DNA of 64,000 nucleotides from Chitinimonas arctica (GCF_007431345.1 NZ_CP041730.1:496001-560000), one strand, 5' to 3'. Shown: positions 25,358 through 34,782, counted from the stretch's first letter. The notes: generated by a model from the letters alone, not told the origin. A program made the numbers and translations.

Positions 25358-25876
25358 ATGCGTGATTTGAAACTCCCCGCACTCTATAAAGGTCATCCGC
25401 TTTTCACTTTAGAGGAAGACTTCGACGAGGCGCGTGAAATACGACGAATGTCTGGGCGAATAATTTCAGCCACCTCAGCAATTGATCAAGTAATTGCTGG
25501 GATAATTGCAGACACGATTTTTCGGGAAGTCAAAGAGTATCGAGAGCTTGTCTTTGGCTCCGTATTAAGCTCCGATTGGTGCTCACTTGCCGCCAAACGA
25601 AAGCTTTTATCCATCGCTGTCGAGCAGTTTGACCTCCTCTCTGGCTCCAAAAAGGGTGAGCTTGAGAAGAGCCTCAAGAAGGTAACGCAGTATCGGAACG
25701 CCTTTGCTCATGGCACATTGGGCCACAATGTTACCGTGCAGGAGCTTCACTATTTTGAGGGCTCACCGCGTAGAGACATACTGGATGAACCATATTTTGA
25801 CGAACTGGAGAGGCACTTTCTAACGGCATGGACACTCTTAGGAGAAGTTCAGCTGTCAATCAAGGCTACCGCCTAG
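25358..25876 (+). CDS. HEPN-type protein, putative RNase toxin
   Basis: A 172-residue, all-helical protein with Arg113-Asn-Ala-Phe-Ala-His118 (RNAFAHG), the Rx4H active-site motif of HEPN ribonucleases, placed after a conserved long helix. I chose the ATG at 25358 because CAGGAG lies seven bases before it. It follows the restriction-endonuclease-like gene on the same strand with similar AT-rich composition, so the two may work together, for instance one as sensor and the other as effector. HEPN proteins commonly cleave RNA in abortive infection. Confidence 0.7.
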   Translation: MRDLKLPALYKGHPLFTLEEDFDEAREIRRMSGRIISATSAIDQVIAGIIADTIFREVKEYRELVFGSVLSSDWCSLAAKRKLLSIAVEQFDLLSGSKKGELEKSLKKVTQYRNAFAHGTLGHNVTVQELHYFEGSPRRDILDEPYFDELERHFLTAWTLLGEVQLSIKATA

Positions 25877-25955
25877 CCCTGCCTTTAGACAGGCCGGCAT
25901 TCGGTTGGGAAAGGGTTTTTCACATTGCAGCCATCGAAGGTGCCGAAGACGGAAA

Positions 25956-25988
25956 CGAAAAAACCCGCGCAGCGTTAACCGAGCGGGC
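25956..25988 (-). terminator. Intrinsic terminator of the large minus-strand gene
   Basis: On the minus strand, CCCGC and GCGGG arms around about 15 bases are followed by TTTTTT. It lies 90 bases beyond the stop of the 1336-codon gene, so it likely ends that transcript and separates it from the convergent HEPN gene. Confidence 0.6.
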
Positions 25989-26079
25989 TTAGGCGTGATT
26001 TCCTTCGGAAAGTAGCAATACTATACCTGATGTGTACGAACTAAGATAGTAAATTTTGCGTGTCTTGATGATATGCTAG

Positions 26080-29000
26080 TTAACGTCTTTCTAATTCATG
26101 CCTTGAACCAGCATGCTCCATCCTTTCGCAGGACTCCTTAAAAGCCGCCAAGTACGCATCGCTAAATATTTCGCCATACTCTGTACCTTGTGTAAATGCG
26201 CTTGCGATTTTATATCTACAAATCTCTCCATCAAAAGATTGAGTGGTGGCTAGTTTCCCAATCTCAGCCCCTACCATTTTTAAGGCATCTCTTTGCTCTT
26301 GATGCGTCATATTTTCAGCCCCTACGTCGATCTCAATAACCATGAAGAAAATTCTAATTGCACGCGATACCAAATGCACCGGAATATTCAAAATCGCGAG
26401 TAAAAGAGAAGCTGTTAAATAATATCTGGCACGCGTTTGTATATCTTTATGAAATTTAACCCTTAAAAACCAGAAAGCCCAGACCGCAGCGATACTTTCT
26501 TCCTCTGACTTTTCATCATTCAATATTTCAGCTAGAACTGTGCCCATTTGAATAGTTAAATTCAGCGGGGACTTCCCCATGTTCCATATGGCTCTCGCCA
26601 AGATCGTAAATGGTAAATGGTTATGAAATTTATCCAGTCTTTTCGCTGCATTTTCCGCCCTCTTTTCTTCCACAGCTCCACTGAGTGAGGCGATAAGATA
26701 TCTTGGAGCGACTGTAATCTCTACATTCCACGATATTAATTTACCCAAGTGCGAGGCTACTTCCATTGGCGTTAGCCGATCCTGACAATCTGCGAGCAGT
26801 AGAAATTCAACAGTATTTAAAGATATCAATCCAGGACACTCGGAATTTATCCAGTCCCTTGCAACACCGTCATCCGTATATACAATCCACCGGCCGGATG
26901 CAGCCAGATCCAAATAATCTGAAAATATATCTCCCGTGATCGACTCTGCAGATTTTTTACTTCCTCCGGGTTGATCTATTCGCAGCAAGTTGGCATTAAT
27001 CTCCACCAATATTGCGTTGGCAGCGATATTGATCTCCTTATTAAGAAAAGGGCTACATGCATTTCGACTAATGTAGTTAATTATGCATTTAGGAATTGCA
27101 ATTCGTGGAAACATCAAAAATAGAAGATGAAATAGCCCCAAATCAACCAGCACTAAAAGTGCAGTTAGATCTAGAAGCGGGATTTCACATAAATCACGCT
27201 CGCTAACCTTTTTGCTTTCCAATGATGCCGATATCAGATGATACTGCTTTTCTTCCGGTTTCGAACGCTTGGCCGCCGCCCAAAGGGTAAAACAGTCGTG
27301 AATGTAAGAGAAAACATAATTTGGCCTTGTGATGAATGGAATTAAAAAATCACCACTTTTTGCGTGCGCCTCTCTCTCTTTATATTGTTTTAATCGCTGC
27401 TGAAAGTAGTTGGTTCGCACCATACCCTCCCCAGTAGATGGTGTATCTACAGTGCAAACCTCTCCTCCCGTTACTCTCATCACTCTCAATATATTTGAAT
27501 TTGGCCATTTCTCACAAAAATTCTGTATCCTTTCCGAAATATCTCGAGCTTCTTCGCTCGGCAACCCATCAACACTTAGTGCGATGTTCATATGCAAATT
27601 TATGTACAAACCTTCTTCTGCTTCATTATCTTGCTTTACAAGGCGCCCAATTTCCTGAACAACTGTAAATGCCCTCTCATATAATCCTTGGTGTGCAAGA
27701 ATTAAAACTTTCATCCGTAAAAAATCTACACGCTCCGCTCTATCTTTCACTATCGCAAGCAATTTCTCTATTGTTCCTTGCGATGCATCCATATGCCCTA
27801 AACGCAAACATATCCCGAGATAATTACGTAGCGTGGTGATTCCTTGTTGACCCAAGTAGATTGCTTTTTTCAATAGGTCTACTGCCTCCCCAGTCTTTCC
27901 TTGCATTTCTAATACAACTGCCAACATCGATAGAAGTGTTCCTGTTTCGCCAAACTTTGCAATGGCGCGTCGGCCTTCTTGCTCCGCATCTTCCCAGCGC
28001 TCAAGTCGAATATATGCCTCGATTAGGTGCTGACAATCCCATTGATTTAATGCAAAGTTTTTTCGCAAACTCTGCGCAATAGATACCGCCTCAAAGGCAT
28101 GCTGCAAATTATAGACCCTTAGATTATAAAATAAGTTAGACGCAAGCAATTGCGATTGTGGAAACTCAACTAGCCCATTACGCAGTGGCACGAGACCGGC
28201 ATCCTGCTCATCACTCTCTAAACTTTTTTTCACGAACTCAGAGAAATATATAAACTCACACCAATCTTTATTCTCCCGCAGATATTTTAAAATCCTATCC
28301 GCATCACTTATACGAGCTACTTTTAATGCAGCACCATACGCTAACGCGAGTGCTAAAGGCGTTTGCTTGTAAGTGGGCAGCGCTTTTGAAACAACTTCCA
28401 TTGCGGAAATAACGCACTCCACATAGTTCATTAGCTGAAATTGCAAACACACTCTTCGAACAAGCACTTCGTCATTTTGGCGTTGCCTGGTATTAACTTT
28501 GAGTGCCGACTTAAAATCTCCTGCGCTAATATATAACAACTCTAAATTTTCTTGCAAAACAGGATAGGTAGGCCTCTCGATAGCTGCCTCCTCCAGCAAC
28601 GGAATGATTTGTGCTTGTTGGCCGACGGAGGCCGCGCTGAGAACAGCGACGGGGACTATGATCTCAACATTCAGCAACCATCCCAGTTCCTTTAGTCCCT
28701 TTAGGCATGCAATGGAATAGCTTAAAGATTTCTTAGCAAATTCTACATTCAGGTCAGGCACACCTTGCAAAGGGATTTCCATTCCTTTTGTAGCTAATGG
28801 AATTGTTGTAGATTCCAATCCAATTTGCCAGCAAGCTGTAGCCGCTAACAAATTAAGCCCAACCGCGTCACGTCCAGACACGCTTGGCTCCAGCAGCGCC
28901 TTATCTACCCGGCTCTGCACGTCCTTCCATTTTCTTTGGCAGCTTAGAATTACTACTTCTGGGAAATTCCTTAAAGACTTATCAATACGCAGCATGGTCT

Positions 29001-30090
29001 TGGCAGCATCTTCAAAATTCTCTAAAAAACACTGCACACGAACTAGCAGTCCAAGACCTTCGTTAGAATTTACATTTGCTAAATTTTTCTCAATGCTCAA
29101 GATAATTTCGTTATCATCTTTGTCGATCGCGTCTAATAGGCGTAGTTCTTCCAATGCAAGAAGGTATTTTTCTTCGGGAGAAATTTGGTATGCTTTTTCG
29201 AAAAATCTAAGCGCATCTTCTTTCCTTAAGCGCTGAAGAGCAACCTTGCCTTCTAGGCTCGCAACAGAAGCATGGAGTATGGGTGAATTTTTATAATCAC
29301 CTATTTTCATTTTCGTCAGAAACTCTTCTGCCAAAGCAGTCTTGCCGACTTTGATATTAAAGTGAGCTTCCGCAAGCTTGTCCTTTGGTGCAGCTCCGCC
29401 CGGAGTTAACTCAGACCCATAATCAAACGAAAAGATCAGCCGTGCTTTCTCAGGGTCATTTTTTAAAAAATTTACGAAATGTGCAAGTGTATTATCAGCG
29501 GGAGAAAAATTCTCTCCGCTTGCGCTGCGAATTAATGCATCCAAGTCATCCGCAGACCTTACGTGATCAATCTTGCGCTGAAGGTAAGGAGAAATATCGA
29601 GAAAAGGAGTTATTTTATTAATTAAAGGAACATGTATGGCCTTCGTCTTATGCTTCGACTTATCTATTGCAAGCGATGCCCCTCTAGTCCTTTTTAATTC
29701 TTCCTGAATCCACTGCCAATAAACTTCACTTTTTGACAAATCTGCTTTCCCATTCTCATCAAAGCAAACAATGGCGACAACGAGCATAACAGGCTCAACA
29801 ATTTGAGCATAATAATTCAGGGTCGTTCTTTCAATATTAATACTTATCTTGGTTTTTCTTTCAACAAAACATGGTGATTCTGTGCCTTTCAATTGCACGC
29901 GGAAAGTTTGATAAATCTGACCGTCTTTTGCAACTTGAATTTCGAAGTCAAGACCAAAATCTCCTTCACCATCCCGTTCTTTCAGCTCCCATGCCTTTGG
30001 GCACTTTGCGCTTAACAGGAACTTTGCGGCCTTGCTGATTTCGTGATTGTGATCCGCAGTAGGGAAATTAGTCTTCTTCTTCTTTGTCAT
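26080..30090 (-). CDS. Giant DUF4365-TPR-PIN-like protein, putative defence effector
   Basis: A 1336-residue, AT-rich single-gene unit. Residues 10-190 fit the DUF4365 nuclease-like fold: Glu17 in HEISKAAKF, Asp48 in GDFGLDFE and Gln66-Leu-Lys68 in VQLKGT. Residues about 240-900 are helical with TPR-like pairs (SPEEKYLLALEEL; WEDAEQEGRRAIAKFG). Residues about 965-1125 resemble a PIN domain: LDLTALLVLVDLGLFHLL, IVYTDDGVARDWI and SLNTVEFLLLADC. The start is uncertain (ATG at 30090, or TTG at 30129), with no clear ribosome binding site. A terminator follows. The architecture suggests a self-contained sensor-nuclease defence protein, which is an inference. Confidence 0.8.
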   Translation of the reverse strand: MTKKKKTNFPTADHNHEISKAAKFLLSAKCPKAWELKERDGEGDFGLDFEIQVAKDGQIYQTFRVQLKGTESPCFVERKTKISINIERTTLNYYAQIVEPVMLVVAIVCFDENGKADLSKSEVYWQWIQEELKRTRGASLAIDKSKHKTKAIHVPLINKITPFLDISPYLQRKIDHVRSADDLDALIRSASGENFSPADNTLAHFVNFLKNDPEKARLIFSFDYGSELTPGGAAPKDKLAEAHFNIKVGKTALAEEFLTKMKIGDYKNSPILHASVASLEGKVALQRLRKEDALRFFEKAYQISPEEKYLLALEELRLLDAIDKDDNEIILSIEKNLANVNSNEGLGLLVRVQCFLENFEDAAKTMLRIDKSLRNFPEVVILSCQRKWKDVQSRVDKALLEPSVSGRDAVGLNLLAATACWQIGLESTTIPLATKGMEIPLQGVPDLNVEFAKKSLSYSIACLKGLKELGWLLNVEIIVPVAVLSAASVGQQAQIIPLLEEAAIERPTYPVLQENLELLYISAGDFKSALKVNTRQRQNDEVLVRRVCLQFQLMNYVECVISAMEVVSKALPTYKQTPLALALAYGAALKVARISDADRILKYLRENKDWCEFIYFSEFVKKSLESDEQDAGLVPLRNGLVEFPQSQLLASNLFYNLRVYNLQHAFEAVSIAQSLRKNFALNQWDCQHLIEAYIRLERWEDAEQEGRRAIAKFGETGTLLSMLAVVLEMQGKTGEAVDLLKKAIYLGQQGITTLRNYLGICLRLGHMDASQGTIEKLLAIVKDRAERVDFLRMKVLILAHQGLYERAFTVVQEIGRLVKQDNEAEEGLYINLHMNIALSVDGLPSEEARDISERIQNFCEKWPNSNILRVMRVTGGEVCTVDTPSTGEGMVRTNYFQQRLKQYKEREAHAKSGDFLIPFITRPNYVFSYIHDCFTLWAAAKRSKPEEKQYHLISASLESKKVSERDLCEIPLLDLTALLVLVDLGLFHLLFLMFPRIAIPKCIINYISRNACSPFLNKEINIAANAILVEINANLLRIDQPGGSKKSAESITGDIFSDYLDLAASGRWIVYTDDGVARDWINSECPGLISLNTVEFLLLADCQDRLTPMEVASHLGKLISWNVEITVAPRYLIASLSGAVEEKRAENAAKRLDKFHNHLPFTILARAIWNMGKSPLNLTIQMGTVLAEILNDEKSEEESIAAVWAFWFLRVKFHKDIQTRARYYLTASLLLAILNIPVHLVSRAIRIFFMVIEIDVGAENMTHQEQRDALKMVGAEIGKLATTQSFDGEICRYKIASAFTQGTEYGEIFSDAYLAAFKESCERMEHAGSRHELERR

Positions 30091-30242
30091 ATTATCAACC
30101 GAATCACGTTGTTTTGTAAGCTCTACCAACTTGCAACTAGTATTGATCTTCGATTTTGTTAGGCAAGATTACACTCCTCCACGGTAAAGATAAATCGCTA
30201 TCTATCCATACCGTGCTTAGATGGTATTTTAAGCAGTCTCGC

Positions 30243-30836
30243 TTAAATTTCCGCTACAATCTCTGGCATTAGTCGCTCAAGCAACCTATCAGTTGCTTGG
30301 TTCTCTAATTCCACTACTCTTCCCCGTACCCGCTTGTACACGTCGGCGAAGGTTGTATGCGCCATGCCCAACTTGGCGGCCACTTCGCGGTAGCTACCTT
30401 CCACCACCCGACGATCCGACACGCGCGCGACGATCAGGTCAATGGTGTCGCGACTGTAACGACCGAACGACGGTGCCAGATATTCCGACAGCGCCCGGAT
30501 GGCCTCGTAGCGAACCGGCGAGAAGAGGAAGCGGCGCTTGCCGTTTTCTTCGACGCGTTCGGCGGGCTCATAGCGGGCCACGATGGCGCAGCGCTCTGCC
30601 CACGGCAGATGATCGTCAACCATCTGGCGAATCATGGCGCATTGGGCGCGGACTTCAATGCGGTCCAGGCCGCTGAAGTCTACCGAGGTATTCGTCGCAT
30701 CGGGTTCCTCCCAGATACCCAGTTCCATCATGATGCGGCGCAGTGCCTTGGTCATGGCGCTTTCGGCGCCGATCTCATAAGCCTGGATGGTGTAGGCGAA
30801 ATGGAGTGCTTGCGGCACGCTCTTAAAAATTGCCAT
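30243..30836 (-). CDS. Possible late-gene regulator with C-terminal HTH
   Basis: A 197-residue protein starting MAIFKSVPQALHFAYTIQAY. The C-terminus (YREVAAKLGMAHTTFADVYKRVRG) looks like a helix-turn-helix. It ends the leftward early operon, directly after RusA, which is where lambda-like phages place the Q antiterminator or late activator, so it may switch on the late genes. No known Q family signature is visible. The 150 bases between it and the giant gene hold no other gene. Confidence 0.55.
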   Translation of the reverse strand: MAIFKSVPQALHFAYTIQAYEIGAESAMTKALRRIMMELGIWEEPDATNTSVDFSGLDRIEVRAQCAMIRQMVDDHLPWAERCAIVARYEPAERVEENGKRRFLFSPVRYEAIRALSEYLAPSFGRYSRDTIDLIVARVSDRRVVEGSYREVAAKLGMAHTTFADVYKRVRGRVVELENQATDRLLERLMPEIVAEI

Positions 30837-31054
30837 CAGCGGGCCTCCTTGTTACGTTGTCCATAGAGTTGGGTGGCGATGTTCGCCAGATGCAGGCGGT
30901 CCCAGTCATCGGGCACGTCGGCCAGCCGCACCACGACCACGCCTTGCTGGTGCCAGGCGGCGGCACGCATCTGCTTCAATTCGGCGTCGGCTGCCGGTCC
31001 GCTCGCGGCATGATTAGTCAGGCTGCTGCGAATGGGTGCGTGTGGAACCCTCAT
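30836..31054 (-). CDS. Small phage protein of the nin-like region
   Basis: A 72-residue basic protein starting MRVPHAPIRSSLTNHAAS. It overlaps the end of RusA by four bases (ATGA) and the start of the next gene by one base, so it belongs to the operon. Function unknown. Confidence 0.6.
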   Translation of the reverse strand: MRVPHAPIRSSLTNHAASGPAADAELKQMRAAAWHQQGVVVVRLADVPDDWDRLHLANIATQLYGQRNKEAR

Positions 31055-31491
31055 GCGGCGGCCTCCTCAATGGCGCGAATCTCTACGGCTACGCCTGGCG
31101 CCTCGCCGTAGCACTTGTATTTGCTGACCACGACCACCTGCACGTCGTCACGCCAGGCCACGCCATTCAATCCGTCGAAGATCGCCTTCTCTATGTTGTC
31201 GATATCGGGCTTCTTGGTCGGCAGGACACGGCCTGCAAGGGCATGCTCGCGGCGATGCTTGGGCCAGGAATGCGGCACCGAGACAGTGATATGCATCGAT
31301 ACGGCGACCGGGCCAACGAAGGGCACGGCACCGGCCATCGCCTTGGCGGCACTGTGGGCGACCAGGCCTTCATAGGCGACAGTCTTGTCCGGGGTCTTGA
31401 TGCCGGCCTTTTTGCCCCAGCGCACGATGCGGCCGCGTCCCTTGCCTTGCGGCTCGCCGGGAACGGTAAAACTGAGTGTCTTTAGATCCAT
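31051..31491 (-). CDS. rusA: RusA-family Holliday junction resolvase
   Basis: A 146-residue nuclease. The family hallmarks are the N-terminal FTVPGEPQGKGRGRI, the acidic PTKKPDIDNIEKAIFDGLNG stretch and VAWRDDVQVV, which together carry the catalytic aspartates. It resolves branched replication and recombination intermediates before packaging. It sits with NinB and DUF1364 in a nin-like cluster. Confidence 0.92.
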   Translation of the reverse strand: MDLKTLSFTVPGEPQGKGRGRIVRWGKKAGIKTPDKTVAYEGLVAHSAAKAMAGAVPFVGPVAVSMHITVSVPHSWPKHRREHALAGRVLPTKKPDIDNIEKAIFDGLNGVAWRDDVQVVVVSKYKCYGEAPGVAVEIRAIEEAAA

Positions 31492-31513
31492 ATTGCTTTC
31501 AGTTGTTGAGAGG

Positions 31514-31729
31514 TTAAGCCCATTGCGGTCCCATTTTTGGGAGGCTGACCGCATAGCCGGTTTCTACGAAGGCGCCGCATCGGGCTGCCCACGCGGTAGG
31601 GTTTGGCGGGCCGCTGAGCGAACCGGGCATGTACGCCGTACCGTCGGCCTTGCGCACACGGCCACGCAGAATGGCGCCGCAGTTGGCGAAGACCGATAGC
31701 TCGGCGCAGCGTCGGCAATCCGGGCTCAT
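31514..31729 (-). CDS. Small cysteine-containing phage protein
   Basis: A 71-residue protein starting MSPDCRRCAELSVFANCGAIL, with Cys5, Cys8 and a Cys near residue 17 that could form a zinc knuckle with a further Cys near residue 51. Its start overlaps the stop of the DUF1364 gene (ATGA), supporting translation. Function unknown. Confidence 0.6.
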   Translation of the reverse strand: MSPDCRRCAELSVFANCGAILRGRVRKADGTAYMPGSLSGPPNPTAWAARCGAFVETGYAVSLPKMGPQWA

Positions 31730-32034
31730 CCGGCCACCTTGACCAGGCCAAGCGCCACCCACCGCCGTAGGGTCCGGCTTTGGGCGCGGCGCAGATACCA
31801 GTCCTTTTCGCCCGGCGCGAAGGCATGCCGTACCCGGCCGTCCACTACGTCATGGCATTCCCAGCACCCGAATGCGGCGCTAATGTCATCCGCCTTCAAG
31901 CCCATCCCATGGCTTTCATCCGGCAGATGGCACAACACCACGGTGTCAGTCCGTCCCTGGCATATGCCTGCGATCTGGAAGGTGCAGTCTTCGCCCTGGG
32001 CACTGCCGCGCAATTTCTTGCTGTGGATGCTCAT
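31726..32034 (-). CDS. DUF1364 family phage protein
   Basis: A 102-residue protein with the DUF1364 pattern: RGSAQGEDCTFQIAGICQ, TVVLCHLPD, GMGLKADDISAAFGCWECHDVVDGR. The Cys and His residues look metal-binding and HNH-like. It commonly accompanies NinB and RusA in lambdoid phages, so a DNA-processing role is likely. It overlaps both neighbours by four bases. Confidence 0.88.
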   Translation of the reverse strand: MSIHSKKLRGSAQGEDCTFQIAGICQGRTDTVVLCHLPDESHGMGLKADDISAAFGCWECHDVVDGRVRHAFAPGEKDWYLRRAQSRTLRRWVALGLVKVAG

Positions 32035-32462
32035 CGGCCGGCATCCTCCATCCAGGCCGGCGCAGACCAGCGCACATTCCGCTCGGCACCAAAGGCGTAC
32101 ATCAGCTCGAACATATCGCTGAACCAGCGCTTCGATTGGCGACGCGTGGATACGCCCAGGACGACAAAGCCGCCGCCTTCCAGGGCAGGTACCACTCGCT
32201 GCTTCTCCAGGGCTGACGAAAAGACGTGCTTCCACTCCTCGGCAGTCAGCCACTGGCCGTACCACTCCACCTGCCGAGCGATATCGGCCAACATGGCCCA
32301 CATCTTTTCGTTCTGCTCGCTGCTACGGGCGTCGCCGGCTTCCACCCGCAAGCGTGCAACTACGCCGGCTTCGACCAGCCCCTTCACCTGCTGCCACACC
32401 CGCAGCATGATCGGGCGCAGCGCAGGTTCGGCCGGCACGCGATATTCCATGCGTTCGCTCAA
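32031..32462 (-). CDS. ninB: NinB-like recombination protein
   Basis: About 143 residues with the NinB core SSEQNEKMWAMLADIARQVEWYGQWLTAEEWKHVF, in part, plus STRRQSKRWFSDMFELMYAFG. NinB binds single-stranded DNA and assists phage recombination. The preferred start is a TTG at 32462 with GGAGG nine bases before it and a TTGA overlap with the helicase stop; ATG at 32450 is the alternative. Confidence 0.85.
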   Translation of the reverse strand: MSERMEYRVPAEPALRPIMLRVWQQVKGLVEAGVVARLRVEAGDARSSEQNEKMWAMLADIARQVEWYGQWLTAEEWKHVFSSALEKQRVVPALEGGGFVVLGVSTRRQSKRWFSDMFELMYAFGAERNVRWSAPAWMEDAGR

Positions 32463-33391
32463 TATGCGGCCTCCGCGTAGCATTGGTGGGGGGATGTGAA
32501 GCGAGGAGGTGGCGCATCCACGAATCGGGCGCACGCCGACTGCCAAGCTACCGATACAACGCCTGTTTTTTCCGTCCGATGCTTCGCCACCACAATGTTC
32601 GCCCACGTTTGATCAACAGTCGGGTCGTAGTACCCCGGACGGTGGAGTAACAGAACCACATCCGGATAGTGCTCAATGGCGGACTGGTAACGCAGGTCGT
32701 TCAAGTGGGGGTGGAAGAAGGCGTGTAGCTGTGCAGGCCGCTTGTGCAAATGCCCCATCAGTACGATGCAGATATCCAGCTCCACAGCCAGCCGCTTCAA
32801 TCGGGAGATGGCCATCTCCAAGGACAACGCCAGACTGGCGCCTTCCTCCGCAATCAGATGGAGATGATCGACGACCAGTAGCGACAGTCCTCGCTCGCGC
32901 TTGAGCTTGCAGGCATCTCTGGTGAGTTGGGCAACTGTGCGGCGCGTGGGATCTACGAACCACATCGGCATGGGCGACAGTTGCACGGCTGCGGCTTGGA
33001 ATCGGCTGACTTCGTCGTCGGATAATCGTGCGCTTTTGATCCGAGAAAGGTCCACGCCGCTTACGGATGCCACGAGGCGCGTACCCAGTTGAGCTGCCGA
33101 CATTTCCAGGCTGTGATAGGCCGTCGCCACGCCCTCCTTGGCATTGGCTAGTGCGATACCCACGCCCAGCCCCGTCTTGCCGATGCAAGGCGGACCATCG
33201 ACCAAAACCAGCTGGCCCGGCTGCAGGCCACCGCCCAGCAGTTCGTCCAAGTCCGTCAGTCCCGTTGTCAGGGTGTGCAGTTCGCTATTTCGGGTCATGT
33301 GCTTCTCAATTCCTTGGTTAAATTGCTTGTCGGCATCGGTCGTGCCGGCTTGTTGGTAGGGCTGTTTCGATGCTTCGGTCGTGTCGCTCAT
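32459..33391 (-). CDS. Shortened DnaB-like helicase (C-terminal ATPase domain only)
   Basis: A 310-residue protein containing only the RecA-like motor of DnaB: Walker A GPPCIGKT at 66-73, the YHSLEMSAAQLGTRL motif, Walker B LLVVDHLHLI and a C-terminal VAKHRTEKTG. The DnaB N-terminal collar is replaced by about 35 unrelated residues. It follows the full-length DnaB gene with an ATGA overlap. It may be a helicase partner, loader or regulator of the first. Confidence 0.85.
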   Translation of the reverse strand: MSDTTEASKQPYQQAGTTDADKQFNQGIEKHMTRNSELHTLTTGLTDLDELLGGGLQPGQLVLVDGPPCIGKTGLGVGIALANAKEGVATAYHSLEMSAAQLGTRLVASVSGVDLSRIKSARLSDDEVSRFQAAAVQLSPMPMWFVDPTRRTVAQLTRDACKLKRERGLSLLVVDHLHLIAEEGASLALSLEMAISRLKRLAVELDICIVLMGHLHKRPAQLHAFFHPHLNDLRYQSAIEHYPDVVLLLHRPGYYDPTVDQTWANIVVAKHRTEKTGVVSVAWQSACARFVDAPPPRFTSPHQCYAEAAY

Positions 33392-34782
33392 GCGAAGCCC
33401 CCTTTGCGCGTTGTGGGCTTGGCCGTCACGGGCGCCGTCCAGTCCTGCGACAGATTGCGGAAGCGGCTGTATTGGCCTTGGAATGCAGCACGCACCCACT
33501 TGCCCGACTCGCCCATACGCTGCTTGGCGATACCGATCTCGGCCACGCCCTTGTAGGGCGAATCCGGCTGGTAGTACTCATCGCGGTAGGCGAACAAGAT
33601 CGTGTCGGCGTCCTGTTCGATAGAGCCGGACTCGCGCAGATCGGCCATCTGCGGATGCTTGTCCATGCGCTCTTCCACCTTGCGCGACAGCTGCGACAGG
33701 GCAATCACCGGGCAGCGCATCTCCTTGGCCAGCGCCTTGAGGCCACCGCTAATCTTGGTGATCTCGTTCACGCGGTTTTCCGCGTTGGGGTGCTGCATCA
33801 ATTGCAGGTAATCCACCACGATCAGCCCTAGGCCACCGTTCTTGCGACGCAACTTGCGGCACTTGGCGCGCACCTGTGCAACTGTCAGCGCTGGCCGGAA
33901 ATCGATTTCCAGCTTCAGCGCGTCGATCTTGCCCAGCGCGGCCACCATGCAGTGCTGATCATCTTCAGACAGCTCGGCCCGCATTAGGCCACCCAGGTCC
34001 ACACTGCCCAAGCTGGCGATCTGGCGCATGCCCAGTTGTTCGCGGCCCATCTCCATGCTGAAGACCACCACGGGCGCACGTTCGGCCAGCCGCTCGGCGA
34101 TGTTCATCGCCAGCACGGTCTTGCCCATACCGGGCCGGCCGGCCACGATCACCAAGTCACCGTCGCGGAAACCGCCACCCAGTGCGGCATCCAGCTCGGC
34201 AATGTCGGTTTGTACGCCTCGTGGTGTGTCGCCAGCCTCCAGCGTTGCCTGGATTTCCAGCACGGCGCTGTGCGCTGCCTGGGAGGCGGTCACGGTGTCG
34301 GCATCGCAGGCATCGGTGTCCGCCAGCGATTCGATCTGTGCCGCCACGCTTTGCAGCACTTCGGTCGGCGAATGCTCCCAGTCGCCCGCTTCCAGCCGTT
34401 CAACCAGCGAGGAAGCGGCCGAGATGCCACCACGCATCATCGCCTTCTCGACGATGATCTCGGCGTAGCGCTTCACATTGGCCGAGCCAATCGAGTTGTT
34501 CACCAGCGAGGAGAACCAAGCCAGGCCGCCCAAGTCGTTTAGTTGGCCACGCTGTTCGAGCACCTCCGCGACGGTCACCGCATCGATGGGGCGATTCGCA
34601 TGGAACAGGCCCAGCATGACCGAGTAGACCAAGGCGCATTCCGTCAGGAAGAAGTGGCGCGGCAGCAGCTGGTCGGCAAGGTTGTCCAGGGCGTAGCTGT
34701 CGATCAGCAGGCCAGCGATCAGCGCGGTCTCGGCGTGTTCGCTGAACAGCACCGGCAGTGGGGGAAAGGTCATGTCGCTCAT
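33388..34782 (-). CDS. dnaB: Phage replicative DNA helicase (DnaB family)
   Basis: A 464-residue full-length DnaB. The N-terminal collar (SEHAETALIAGLLIDSYAL, RPIDAVTVAEVL) is followed by the linker, Walker A GRPGMGKT, the FSMEMGREQLGMR motif, Walker B GLIVVDYLQLM and SGSIEQDADTILFAYRDEYY. It unwinds DNA at the phage fork. It directly follows the O-type initiator with an ATGA overlap. Confidence 0.95.
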   Translation of the reverse strand: MSDMTFPPLPVLFSEHAETALIAGLLIDSYALDNLADQLLPRHFFLTECALVYSVMLGLFHANRPIDAVTVAEVLEQRGQLNDLGGLAWFSSLVNNSIGSANVKRYAEIIVEKAMMRGGISAASSLVERLEAGDWEHSPTEVLQSVAAQIESLADTDACDADTVTASQAAHSAVLEIQATLEAGDTPRGVQTDIAELDAALGGGFRDGDLVIVAGRPGMGKTVLAMNIAERLAERAPVVVFSMEMGREQLGMRQIASLGSVDLGGLMRAELSEDDQHCMVAALGKIDALKLEIDFRPALTVAQVRAKCRKLRRKNGGLGLIVVDYLQLMQHPNAENRVNEITKISGGLKALAKEMRCPVIALSQLSRKVEERMDKHPQMADLRESGSIEQDADTILFAYRDEYYQPDSPYKGVAEIGIAKQRMGESGKWVRAAFQGQYSRFRNLSQDWTAPVTAKPTTRKGGFA

